64,000 nucleotides of DNA from positions 106,613 through 170,612 of the forward strand of contig JAANDG010000304.1 of NCBI GenBank assembly GCA_036852015.1. Reading direction: 5' to 3'. This stretch comes from Pelodera strongyloides (Eukaryota; Nematoda; Chromadorea; Rhabditida; Rhabditidae). Below the pieces are notes generated by a model that had not been told where the DNA came from, searched no databases, and was given only the letters and a program-made list of their open reading frames with translations. Each line of letters opens with the position of its first letter. Position 1 is the first letter of the stretch. Positions 48,265 through 60,833 of this stretch are shown here, one piece after another. The position numbers and the translations under genes were made by a program.

Positions 48265-51200
48265 ATGGTTTTCAGTCTGAGAATGTTACGAAGAAGAGGT
48301 GTCGGACTCGTTTGTAAGGTAAACGTACCTAATGACCTTCTTTAAAGCGAAATACCGGCCGGTTTTTGAAACGCATTGCGTACACCTGCTTTCTTATGCA
48401 GCATATGCAAATGAGCAAAAATTAGAATAAAAACTAGACCCCAATTAGACCCCACCTTGCATAAAAGCATAGGAATACAAGTGCTTGAGATGCGTTTCAA
48501 AAACCGGCCGGTATTTCGCTTTAATGGCGTTTTCAAATTACAATTCGGACAATTATTTCGATTTCATTTGTTCAGTAGTCTGCTAAATATTAGTAAGTAT
48601 TCAACTCATATTCCGTTTCCGCAAATATTTGTGTGTTAAAAAACAACACACCTGTTACGTTATTGTTGCTCACAATCGACAATCAGGTCAAACTGAATCT
48701 TATGATTAATAAAGTTATTATTAATATACATTTTCATTTCAGGCTGGTCTTCTTTCCATTGTAATTGTCACAATAATTCAATGCACGACAAGTGCACCAA
48801 GCAAACATGGTTAGCTTTTATCTATGGCTTTAGCATTTTGATTTTTGTCAGTCTGGTATTGCACAAATATGGTTGTGATTTATTATCATCACAAGCCTGG
48901 AAACTTTCATATTAGACTTAATATTATTTCCTTTCATCTTCTAGAATTACGATCTAAATATACGTGTTAGTACACTGTAAGGTGGTGTACGGAAAGAGGT
49001 GACCCAACCTGACAAATACCTCGTGTAGCTCACACCGAGAGCCAATAGGTAAACTTACAAGGCACATAAAACGTGCGCCGCTTACAATAAAGGAAGTGGG
49101 CCAAGTGTTTGCGGCGCACCAGCGATTCTCAGCTTATTGTTTTGCTAATTGTTTAGAAGTGACACATCGGGGTGATTCCAACTTCCCTGGGAGCGCTGAC
49201 CTCCCAAATGGAGATAATGCACACCAACAAGACAGACAACGAGGGCAGCTACCGCCGGTGCAGGAAGTAAGCAATAATCATCGTAGATGTTTTCTTGTTT
49301 GCTTATATTGCAGGCTCACGATAAAAGCAAACAATATACAACTTTCGTGTGCCTGGACCTATATTTCTTCTGAGGAAACTTGTCTATCTTATTTGGAAAC
49401 ATTGCTGTGCGTTTGGGAAGATAAACATGTAATCTTAATATTCATTGTTAAATGTTGTTGAATCCACTGAAATACATTTCACAGAACGTCTTCCGGGAAA
49501 GTGGAGTGAAAATCGAAGAATTTGGACGAAAACACTTGGAAACTCGTCGTTCGGTTGATGGAATCCTTCATAGGAAAAACGACGATCTCCAAGTCGGCCG
49601 AAAGCTGCCTCAATCTGTTACTGAGCAACAGATTCAGAGGGCTGATAGAAAGGTAGGAATTAAAATTTGGTTGGGTACCAACAACATATACGGTAGGAGT
49701 AGGTTTGTAGAATAGTTGGATAATTAGCAATTCGGAACTACCATTACACACAATCGTTGCGACAATTGATTGGCAATTGGAAGATTATTTACTTACCTAT
49801 GTATTGCATTGCTTTTTATAATCCAGAAGAATCACTAATATACCCCTTCTTCATAAATGAACACAATCACGTATTTAGGGCCAATTCTACGAGAACATAA
49901 TCATTCACTTCGATCTCAAGGGCGCACCACCCAAAGTTTCCTACTTGGTCGAAGTACTGAAGTTGGTTGCCAAATCTGGAGCAACCGGTCCGTTTTTATG
50001 TCATCTTAATTTTTTAAAGCGGTATGACTGACACGTGATTTGTGAAGGATGGACAACTGGATTCCTATTAATTATATTCAGCTTTGTTCTTTCCGGCGCA
50101 GAATGAAACACAATTTGGTGTAAAACATGTGATTAAAGTAGTCCAACATGCGTTTCAAGCCATTTACCGCTTTGAATGTGACTGCGGTGGATGGATTTCT
50201 ACAAAACAGGTACAAAGCCTAATATTTTAACGTATTTTGTATTCATCATTAAATTTAGGTATATTGCTCGAATGGGAGGACATGTTCCCGTACACGGGAA
50301 TTCTAGAACAAGCACGCAATACAGATGCATACTCGATGGACGATGTGCACACTATTCTGAAGACTGCCAAGTGAGGAATGTTTGATAAGAGAAAGGGGTT
50401 TCCTCTAGGATATTGCAGGAAAATCTCTAAACTCAGTGTTTCACCATACGTACATTAGTTTGTTATGTTCGCCTAGCAATCGAACAGAGTTGATAAGACA
50501 AGGGGCGCTTGGATGGTGTGTTACCGCAGTTACATCTTATGGTTAGGTTGTGGGTTCCTATTGCTTATCTAGAACCTTCCAGAATAGCACTCGGCAGGTC
50601 TTCTTGAAGGTACGGTTATAAAAAAATTGGAAGAAAAATGTATAATCTCTTGTCTTCAGATCCTTGCAACTGGACATCATACCCCTCGTGCAAACATTCG
50701 CTCATTTGGAATGGCTTTTGAAATTGGAACCATTCAGAAAATATAGAACGAATGACCTTTATCCACAGGTTTGTTTTACAAGCATTTATATTTTAATAGA
50801 ATATTATTTAAACGTAGCATATCCTTGGTATACGGTATTTGTTATATCATGTTTTCATTCTCAATAGAACATTTTCTTGGAACTAAATTTGCCTTATTTC
50901 TGAGGTGGGGCTCCATGGGTAGTCATGAAAAGTATTTAACCTAAAATTCCTATACCTACATTCAGGTTGTGTGTATGAGTAACAAGGAGGGTGTGGCTCT
51001 TATTGAAGAGGTGATCAACCAGGTGGTCGAGGCCCATAAGGGATACGGTATCCCATACTTCCATATTGGATGTGATGAGGCATTCATGGTAAGTTAGCAC
51101 TTTATTTTTAAACTGCATGTATCTGCATACCGTACACTGTAACGTTAAAGCGAAATACCGGTTGGTTTTTGAAACGCAGCGTAGACAACTGAATTCTTAA

Positions 51201-54200
51201 GTATTTATGTTACTTTGCTCGAATTTAGCTCGATTTTTTATTCTAATTTATGCTCATTTGCATACGCCGCATAAGAATGCTGGTCTATTCGATGTGTTAC
51301 AAAAGCCGGCCGGTATTTCGCTTTAATCGTTGTTGCAAAAAGGTATGTATGTAAATTCAAGTGTTCCTGTACCCGGTACTGGAAGATACAAACACCATTA
51401 ACTATAAAAACAGGGCGGAATCGATAAAACCTGAGAGCATACATCTCGAAGCACGTTCACGGTGAAACTCTTTATATATGAAGAATCAATTGCCACCGTA
51501 AGTTAAATAAAAACATTCAGTACGCTGAATGTGCCGAAGATCTTGCGTGGATGCGTGCAAAACCCGACCGAAATAGAGAAACTCTCGCTCTAACACATAT
51601 GAAATACATTGCAGAATATGTAAAGAATAAGGTTGGAGATACTACGTAAGTGATTGTTTATAGCTTTCAAATTCACCTTCTTGTAGAAATAGGAATATTA
51701 ATTTTGAAAGCACTGTTATTTACCATTCGTCGGAGCTTACAGGGCCTCGGACAAAGTTCTCTTTCCATTATAATTAAAAATTAAAAACCTGTGATCTTCA
51801 CTTTATCGATCTATATTATACACACATAATGGAAAGGATAGGGTATCATCATTTATTGATTTTTCTAAAAAAAAATTTTTAGAATCCTTGCTTGGCACGA
51901 TATGTTGAAGAATTTCTCTCCTCAAATCATAAAGAGCCTCCAACTCGGTGACGTGCTAGAGCCAGTTGTGTGGGATTATTCAGAGGGTATTGTTACTATG
52001 AATGGTAAGTGAGGATACTGTACTTCTTTAAGAACTTCCTAGGACATGTATTCTTCTCTGAACACGTCAACATTATAACACGGTACTAGTTTTCATAGAC
52101 CTGCCAATTTTATTTTAGACTGGAGTTTCCAAACACTTGCGGACAGTTTCCCCAACTTTTGGGCTTCTTCTGCATATAAGGTACGACATTTCACAACTTT
52201 ATATAATGTATACGACAAACCATTTTCTATTGAATTATTTGTATTTCTGCAACAGACATGTGGAGAGAATATATTGTTTGTATATATTTTAGTTTCGACA
52301 TCAGACATCTAAATCGATTTCCGTAAGAGATGTCAGATTTTGTTTTTGGTGAATAATTCCATAAACTTATTGTTAGGGAGCCAATTACCCATCGGCCAAA
52401 TACATCGATGTTCGCCATTACGAGAAGAACAACAGAGACTGGATAGATGTGGCAACAGTATGTTTGTAGTTTGTAGTCTCATCCTATGTTTTTATACAGA
52501 CTTGCAAAGCTTTGCTTTGTGCTCTATGTCTATGTAAAGTGTTGTTAGTTGACAGGGTGGTGCGCGCGAGAACCTGACGCGAAAATGTTGCGCGGCGAAA
52601 GAGTGGCGAATGTTGGGCGGTAGAAAAGTGCGCGGCTGAAGATAGGCCCTATGTTATAAGGATTTGGTGGCTTCACCGCGCACTCACACACAAATCCGCT
52701 ATCACAAAGGCTTCTGATAGAAACACCGATGAATGAGCAAATGTATTCGAGCTGTCAGAGTTTTTATTATCAATAATCAATATTTCAGGCGAATAAAGGG
52801 AAATTCAAGAGTCTTCGTGGTATTATCATCACCGGATGGCAACGGTACTTACTTGATTTCTTAAAGCGCAAATGGAATCCGACTTACGGATTTGGTTGTG
52901 ATTGATTTGACATACATACTTACCAGTACATTGAAATGTGGTCAACCCAAAACCCTTTCTTATTCCTTATTCTATTTTATCGTTTTAACAAGGAGAAATT
53001 GTTACGCATTCTCTACACTATAGGAGTTTCAATACACATTATCGATTTCTCTTCAAGAAGTTTAACCCATTCAGATACGACCACATGGCGTGTCTCTGTG
53101 AATTCCTCCCAGTTGGTATTCCCAGTATGGTTCTGGGAATAGAGACTGCCCTTGCAGCACCCAACAAGGTGAGTTGCATATTTCAAAATTCGCTTACACA
53201 CAACAGCACAACTAATACCTCACTCATTATCAAATGGTTATCCTATTTTTCACTTTTCGACTAATAATGGTTATTATGAAGTGTAATGTGCAAGTAAATA
53301 ATGCAAGATGAATAATACAAGCCAATTTCGTTTCAGGAAGATCAGCGCGGTATCCGCCAACGTGCGGCGCAGAAACTCAACTGTTCCCAAGGCACCTTTT
53401 CGGTGTCCGATCTGGAACTCGTCAACAATAATTGCAATTTCCCAGGTAAGGAGTCATCACTAGAATTTTGTTGTACCGATTCTGAGAATTTGCTACGCAT
53501 GACGGAAATGCACAGAAAAATATAGTCAAGCAAATAAATAAGCTCATAATTTGCAATTTTTGCAAAAAGGAGATAAGGATTTAACTCCATCATATGCTCA
53601 AGTGTTGTATGAAAATCGGTAGTAGAACCACTTTTGCCACAGGAATTAAACCCTCGCAAATCGATTTATTTTAAGGGTTCAACATCTACGCGGTCTTCCA
53701 GCGAGATGTGCGCCGCACTGTCGCCTTTGTGGAATCGGAAATGTCAAAGCATCATCCATCGATGGGCTGGCTCAATCCATATAATGTGAAACACAACATA
53801 TCACAGAACTGGTCGGTTAACTATACGCCTTAAAACATAAATGCAGCAAAATGTGAGTAGAGTAAAGCATCACAAACATGGAAATTCCCTATATATCTCT
53901 CAGAAATCAGCGGTACCGTAATAAGACCACAACGACCCTGATTAGCGCTGATTCGTATTTACTTTGACATTGTTTCCTCAGTGCTTTATATCATAAAAAA
54001 TTAAGAAGCAAATATGTAGTGGCTATGACCCGCCCAGAAATCAGTCTCATTTTAATTTATTCCAAAAATAAGAATTGATGAAAAACATGTATTCAGGTAC
54101 CTGCGGGAAATCGTCCAATTTCTCGGCAATCAACACCAACAACTCAAATCTGTCGAAAAACAATTACGGTAAATTTTTTATCAAAAGTGTGTATGTTTCA

Positions 54201-54860
54201 CGGTCACTACATACTTCTTCATCTCCGAATGACTTCTAATAAAAAATGCGAACGACTTCTAAGAAAAAATGCGTACTATACTATACTTATTGGTAGTCAA
54301 TTGTTCGTTTCATACTTCAGACTTATGTCATGTAGGGAGAAATTAATCAACGTAGTATAAATAAAAGAAAATTTCCACAAATAGAAACAATATGTGTAAT
54401 AATTTATCCGATCAGTTGATACGCGAATACAACGCTAAAGTATGACCAAATGTCCGTTAGAGCGGAGCGGTGAACCTCCTCTAGTGTTCCAGCGGTACGC
54501 AAAAGTTGTTCTACAATTCCCATTGGCACACCTGCCGCGCACGCCCTAAAATGTGTGCCGCATGTGCGCGAGCTGGAATTGAACCCGCGTGCCTACCGTG
54601 TGTGATAGTGCGCCGCGCTACTGCGACGGATTTTCACATGAATATAAATTATAAAAACCACACGACACAATATCAAATCAAATATGACTTTTAGAACGCA
54701 GCTAAAGGACGTCTTCTTTGATAACACAGTGGAAGAAATAGTCTTCGAAACAATTGGAGAAGTAACGAGAAAAGTTGAACAAATGATTAAAGATGCGGAT
54801 AGATTAGGGGAATTAAGGACATATCCAAAAAGGCACTTTCCCATACATAACGAATTATAG
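48265..54860 (+). CDS. GH20 hexosaminidase D-like enzyme, membrane-anchored (18 exons, 624 aa)
   Basis: Beta-N-acetylhexosaminidases of this branch remove terminal GlcNAc or GalNAc from glycans; the nematode relatives work in the secretory pathway. Exons: 48265-48318, 48743-48809, 49157-49266, 49485-49652, 49879-49987, 50259-50370, 50660-50768, 50966-51088, 51521-51645, 51883-52004, 52119-52180, 52377-52457, 52789-52844, 53075-53168, 53337-53445, 53676-53811, 54097-54168, 54695-54860; total 1875 nt, phases consistent. Residues about 19-33 form a hydrophobic signal-anchor (AGLLSIVIVTIIQC) after a basic start, so type II topology is likely. The catalytic barrel shows LLEWEDMFPY, VQTFAHLEW, HIGCDEAF with the Asp-Glu pair, and VVWDYSEG. 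The C-terminus is helical and charged. Two TTAA-type MITEs sit in its introns. Start is the first Met in frame before the anchor. Confidence 0.92.
48342..48524. mobile_element. MITE family A copy in hexosaminidase intron 1
   Basis: Left TTAAAGCGAAATACCGGCCG, right CGGCCGGTATTTCGCTTTAA. Core is the GGGGTCTAATT type in the reverse orientation relative to 47022. It starts 23 bases after the exon 1 donor. Confidence 0.95.
49066..49132. repeat. short GC-rich inverted repeat
   Basis: GTGCGCCGC and GCGGCGCAC flank about 45 bases in hexosaminidase intron 2. Resembles family C ends. Confidence 0.5.
50016..50173. mobile_element. MITE family D copy in a hexosaminidase intron
   Basis: Left AAAGCGGTATGACTGACACG, right TACCGCTTT. 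The inner right side is more diverged (ACATGTGATT for the expected CACGTG arm). Confidence 0.6.
51145..51326. mobile_element. MITE family A copy in a hexosaminidase intron
   Basis: Left TTAAAGCGAAATACCGGTTG, right CGGCCGGTATTTCGCTTTAA. Core of the CGAATTTAGCTCGA type. Lies 56 bases after the exon carrying the catalytic Asp-Glu. Confidence 0.95.
52558..52690. repeat. GC-rich family C-like fragment in a hexosaminidase intron
   Basis: Starts GGTGGTGCGCGCGAGAACC and contains several GCGCGGC words; ends with CACCGCGCAC. A degenerate relative of the element at 20190. Confidence 0.45.
54520..54625 (-). mobile_element. tRNA-derived SINE-like head in the last hexosaminidase intron
   Basis: Minus strand: A-box-like TAGCGCGGCGCA (54620-54609) and B-box GGGTTCAATTCC (54586-54575). 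GC-rich island in AT-rich intron. No full cloverleaf. Confidence 0.5.
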
Positions 54861-56575
54861 TAGGTTTGAAACCATCTACTGATTGTAGACCAACCTATTC
54901 TCAAGCTGAAACCATTTAACGTCAAGCCTAGGGGTACAACAAAAAAGTCCAGTTTATAAATTTAGTACGTGCCTTTACGCTTTACCATAAACCGTTCTAC
55001 TAGCTCTATATCGAGCTATTTTTTCCGTTTTTCGTTAGCTACTTCACATATTCAGCTACTTTTATAATTTTCAAGTTATCATCTCCCTAATGTTGCCATT
55101 ACTACGTAACGAGCATTATTCATTGTGATTCTGTACATTCGCGTGCAATATTCTGTTTGGTTGTGATTGATTTTAATTGTTTATTTTTAATTTAAGTAAC
55201 ACTATTCGTGTACATTCATTAATCTCCACTAATTGTGATATTTCCATGAAATAATCATTTATAAAATCGGGTGTTGCCAACTAATAAATATATGCAGTAA
55301 AAAGGAATATATTTGATTTTCTAATTAACTGTGTTAAAGTTACTAGCCGTTGGAAACGCGTCTAGAGCATATGAAATAAAATAATAAAAAAATCGGGCTA
55401 AATCGAGCATATAGGACAGTTGCACGAAAAACGAAAGCAGGATAAGACCACATGGACAAAGCGTATGGTTATATCCAGTCTTTAAATTGCAAATTGCACA
55501 ACAACAAAAAAGCATAGGATAGGAAAGCTTGAATTTAACTTATGACAAGCTCTAGTGCACTAGTAATAATTAGACAAATTAGCTCCTACTATAATATAAG
55601 CACGAAAATCTACATGTGATTACATTTTGAAATTTTGAAATTGATATCTGAAAAACAAATACGGAAGGAAAGCACAGCAATGTGATAATTTAGCGAAAAA
55701 CAAAATTACAAAAAGAAAGCATTCTTCATGATAATTATCAATGCACTGTACCCGGCAAAGGAACAAAGCAAAGTAAATCGATAAGCATCTTTCGAAATAC
55801 GATTTTCAGTTAGTTACAGCGAAATACCGGTCGGGTTTTGAAACACACCGAGTACACCAGCATACTTATGCAACCTATGCAAACATAAATTAGCATGAAA
55901 AATCGAGCTAAATTCCAGCAAATTAGCATAAATACGTAAGAAGTCAGTTGCCTACTATGAGTTTCAAAAACCGGCCGGTATTTCGCTTTAAACGATAGCC
56001 ATGCGGATGTCTAATAAATACTTCGAATAAATTATACCTACTGCAATTAACAAGGAATGTTGGATAAAATATGGATCAAATAAAATGGAACAAAACAAAC
56101 ACAAGAAAGGTTAGCAATTAAAATAGGATAACAACTTGTCAAATATGAATAAATAGAGCAGAAAAGACAAAAAGAAAAATCCCACAAAAGCCTCAAATTC
56201 CTCAAACGTTTTTAAAAATGTACAAGTATTAGACCGAGCAACACGAACATGAAAAATGGATAAAGACCATTGCCGAACAGTCAGATATAAAAGGAGAAGG
56301 GGAGGGGATAGCTCGCTTACCTACCTATACCGCTCATATATACCGCTCAATAAGCATAAGCACCAATCTAAGATCTAAGCAAGCAGAAAAAGACTACATA
56401 AAAGGAATATCAGAAGGAGACTAGAAAATATAAAGTCAATTCACAAATCTGCATCTGCACGGTACGGCCGAAAGCCGAAATGCAATGCAAAATATATCTT
56501 AAATGTAAAATGAGCAATTCAAAACTCGCGCAACTATACAATAAAAAAGTGGACAAACCCACAAATCTCCTTATG
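54861..56575. other. convergent 3' region between hexosaminidase and SLMAP
   Basis: AT-rich. AATAAA at 55283 is a plausible hexosaminidase poly(A) signal. A TTAA-type MITE lies at 55814-55991. No gene seen. Confidence 0.6.
55814..55991. mobile_element. MITE family A copy, left border mutated
   Basis: Left TTACAGCGAAATACCGGTCG (TTAC in place of TTAA), right CGGCCGGTATTTCGCTTTAA. Core of the CGAGCTAAATTCC type. Confidence 0.9.
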
Positions 56576-59500
56576 TTAGTCTTTCTTGAATCGTCGCATC
56601 ACTCTTGACACAATTGAGTCGAAGAGTAGTATCAAAGTGGCCAGGAAGGGAACAAACGACAGTAGGAGGATCTGAAACAAAACATAAGTTTTGAAAATAG
56701 TCGTTTGGAAGTGGCTTATTACTTTCATTAAATAATTAATAACTTAAATCGAGAGTTTGCACTCGGTGGCCTTGCGACTATTATATTTTATTTTCTACAA
56801 CTTTTACACAATGATGTTACAACATACAGCCAAATTTCTACGGAGACCGTTACATATCACCTAGCCAGTCTAGCATAACACTAAGAAATTCATGGTCAAT
56901 GTATAAACATAAGGAGGAAACAAAGAAAAACAGAAATGGAAATGAATGTCAAATGTACCGTATCACTTACCGGACTATTTTCCTGCGAGGGTACGAGTGT
57001 GGACTCTTCATCGCCCCCACGAGCCTCCCTTCTCCATTCCAATTCACGTTCCAAAGTGTACACACGTTCTGAAATAAATTAAACAATCAAATTCAGAATT
57101 CGAAATCAACTAGGCTTTTCTACCCACCTCTGAGCCAATACAAAGATGCAGCTAATTCGTGATTGTCAATTGTCAAACAAATTCAATAATAAGTTGTCAG
57201 TTCATAAAGCATGACCTGGTCGTCAATTACGTCAACTAACCAAAATTAACGTAGTGGTCAAACACAAATAACGGCTAGGTTGCAAACAGTTAAGTACAAA
57301 AAATTGTTTCACGAAAGAAACAAATTAACTTACGCTGTAATTCCTGGTTGGTCCGTACGAGGTTGCTCTCTGTTACATTGCTACTACTGTCCTCTGAATG
57401 AACCCTGCTGTTTCCCACGCCCGCTTCTCCATATACAACGCCATTCAGATTCGAAGTGTGCATATTGATATTGTTCTCCACCACGGACACAACTACAATG
57501 AAATATGAAATAGCAAAATAGCTTAGATTCCTAGTATGTAAGACAGCATTGAATTAAATTTCAGGTAAAAGCTGAACCTGCACAGGAGCTTACTGCGCTC
57601 ACGCCAATGTAACAAGTCATCAAAGTAAGAAAGAAAATAACACGTACGATTATCTTCTGGTGAATCTTCTTTCGGCATTTCCGAAAGACGGACTTGCCGG
57701 TCCCTTTCATAACGCTGGATGATTATATCCTTTACCTACAAACGAACTATTATACTATAGTTAAACTGTTAAACGACCACCAGAAGAATATAGTTATTAG
57801 TTATCGATCACAGAAATCTAGAAAAACGTCTCCTAGATTCCTAAACTCCTAACGGTAAACTATAAGATGTACGTACCTCATCAATAAACTGATCAGGATG
57901 TTCGTGGTTGTTGGCATCTCCTTCCGCACGTAACAAATCGATTAAAGACTTCATTGTATCTTCTCGGGAAGCTGAACATGATACATGAATAACGGCCGGT
58001 TTTTGAAACGCAACTCAATTACTTGCATTCATATGCATATATGCAACGTGGGGTCTAATTGGGGTCTATTTTTATTCTAATTTTGCTCATTTGCATACGC
58101 TGCATAAGAAAGCAGGTGTACGCGTTTCGAAAACCGGCCGGTATTTCGCTTTAAGTTTTGCATAAAAACAGTCAGTCGCTAGAAAATGAGCTGAAAACCG
58201 GAACTGTGTCAGTAACAAAGGATAGAACAAGAAGTGAGATCACTACAACATACAAAGTCTATCCTTTTCATTCGAATGTCTGATTTCTTCCAGTGCATCA
58301 ATCATCGTTTCCAGTCGGTTTTCCAGATCTTGTACCTAAATCACAACAATTAACGACTAAGAAAATGTGCATTCAACAGCTAATCAACAATCAACATCAA
58401 CAAGAATAAAACACTCCATTTAGCTTCCCACTAACCTTCTCCCTGAGTATCGAACATTCCTCTTCTGTACTCATCAGACTGCGCATCGTATCGTCCAATT
58501 CACGTTGTGCCTCTGCCTTTTCTTCTTTGGCTTTCCTGCAACAAAAACTTATATATCACTACTTTATTCACACACACAGTCAATCAGATACAACATCAAT
58601 CAAGCACATGGAACAAGTGCGGAAGGTTTCTATTTCTAGCGTCGTGCTTCTTCAATCTGCGGGGGAATGGGGAATGCGTGGAGGGGAGATTTTTCTTATA
58701 ACACAGTAACTAGAATAACACTGACTGCATGCTCACTTCATCTTACGAGGTACTTGAAATGAACTTAAACAAGAGCCTCTGATTTCTGATTCTGATATGA
58801 GGTTCACTTAACACGTAAGAACTTTTACTTAGGAACTTACAGTTCATAAACTACAAGAACCTACGTAAGTGCCTCTGATGTGATTGTGTGATATTTGGCT
58901 TTGTCCTCCAATAACTTCTCCATTTCCAGCTTTACCTTATCCGTATGTGCATTTTTCTGATAAAGGTTAAGCTGCTCCTCAAGAGCCGCAATTCTGAAAC
59001 AAACAACTGTAAATAAACATCTACATAGGTCCGCAAGTTCCTTCATGGTCATATATATTTTTTTTTCATATATATGATACATATATTTCAGGCCAACAAT
59101 CATCTAATTTTGACGATTGAATAAAATTCAGGCACTGACGGATCGGCTGCTCAAAAGGAAGGAAGGGGCGGAAGGGCCCGCCAAAACTTTATCTAGTTTT
59201 CATAAAAAGGACCAGAAATTAATAGTGTGAGAAACTGAAGAAGCAAAAGTATAGACCATAAGACTAATTCAAAAACGATTAAGTGAATGTTATAAGAATA
59301 CTCGTATACAATAATCAGGTAAAGCAAGACCTAAACACCTAACGCCGCCTAACGGTGAATGAGAAATGGTCGATTTGGTACCTCGTCAATAATCTGTCCT
59401 CGTTTACAAATGCTTTCCACGACGTTTCACACGCTCTTTCAGTGGAATCGAGCAAATTCTCCAGTTGTGTCAATTTATCCTCACGGCTTTTCTCTCTGAA

Positions 59501-60833
59501 ACATACAACAGTAAATAACATTATTATGGCAGACATTTAACCCCATTTATACTGCTCTGCATATTATATTAGTTCTTTCGTGCTATTCAGTAACATCGCC
59601 GGGTGTACATCAAAAGTTCATATTTTGAAGTGAAAACAATACACGAAATGTATAACACACTGTCATACATATAATATACAAATAAAATTAACAATAATAA
59701 TAAAGCGACTAGCGACACACCGAAGCATGGTCTCCTTGAGGAATTGTTGAAGTTGGAATAGTTGTTGACTGCTTATCACCGAGATCACCTCCTCCCCAGC
59801 ACGGTTGCAGATTGTTCCGCTGCAAAAAATAAGAGGATTGATTATTCTATTCCCATATTTATTTAAAAGATACACTCTTAGATCCTAACGTATGAAATTA
59901 TCATATCACTTTAAGAGGAGTCAGGTTCTATTACAACACGAAAGTTGGATTGCAAGCGAGCCCACTTTACATGCTAATTACCCTTAGTGTCCCTAGTACC
60001 CCGAAACTGAAAATATGAAAAGGCCAGATGGCCAGACAAACAAACAAAAAAACAAACCCGGGTCTTTCCACCTCGTCACCGTTTTCATTAAACAATTTCA
60101 CGACTGCGAAAATACATCCGTGTGCAACTGAAAATTCACTGATATTAATAACAAGAAAATTCAATGAAGCGAACAAGTGTATAATACGATCACGCAACAC
60201 CAACAAAAATGTACAAAAAAGCGGTACCCTTGTTAGTGTTCTCCACAATTTCGACTCCGAATTGAATAATATCCCCGGAGTATAGTTGCTTTGCATCACT
60301 CGACTCTCCATTCACAGTCAGGCGTTCACTGTTCACAAAGGTTCCATTGCTGCTCTTCGTATCCTTCAGGAAAAAGTTGCCGTCCTCATACCATAGGATC
60401 GCGTGGTTGCGCGACAAAACCTCAATAATACGACGTCAGACAGCAATATATATTTTTAGTTTCGCATGGATATTGATAGAGCGTGTTGCGCTTTCTAATG
60501 GAAGATGCCGAGCTAGATGCAAGATGCTATCCGTAAAGTGTTCGCGTATAGGCTATAGAATGAACCACACTAGGTGAAACATTTAAATATAAACAAACAA
60601 CAACGCTCACCTTGCAATCAAAAATTGCATTTGTCTCAACGGGTTTTAGTCGTGCTACAGATCGTCCAATCTTCAGCGGGTCTTGCTGTCCACCCACATA
60701 ACAGCTAAATATTAACTAAAGTTATTGGTTTATCAGTTTTACCGACAAACCCTTAAATATCCCTGCATACTTACGCTGAGGATTGACAGGTATAAAGCTT
60801 GTGATGCGATGAAAATATCCGCATCCGCATCGA
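56576..60833 (-). CDS. SLMAP orthologue: FHA domain, coiled coil, tail anchor (14 exons, 491 aa)
   Basis: SLMAP is a tail-anchored membrane protein and part of the STRIPAK phosphatase-kinase complex, where its FHA domain binds phosphothreonine on MST/Hippo-type kinases. Exons (minus): 60833-60775, 60704-60611, 60420-60228, 60127-60058, 59819-59721, 59495-59382, 58993-58865, 58535-58436, 58335-58254, 57971-57877, 57735-57648, 57492-57334, 57068-56971, 56671-56576; total 1476 nt, phase unbroken. FHA: LKIGRSVARLKP, SRNHAILWYEDG, KDTKSSNGTFVNSERL, GDIIQFGVEIVEN, HGCIFAVVKLF, all matching the SLMAP branch. Then SQQLFQLQQFLKETMLR and a long Glu/Lys coiled coil. The last exon is a membrane segment (ILLLSFVPFLATLILLF) with a basic tail. 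Exon 1 is the least certain part. The exon 3 acceptor (TTATTGAG) lacks the usual pyrimidines. Confidence 0.93.
57991..58154. mobile_element. MITE family A copy in an SLMAP intron, left end truncated
   Basis: Left end begins only at ACGGCCGGTTTTTGAAACGC; right AACCGGCCGGTATTTCGCTT plus TAA. GGGGTCTAATT core. It lies 20 bases from the exon at 57971-57877. Confidence 0.9.
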
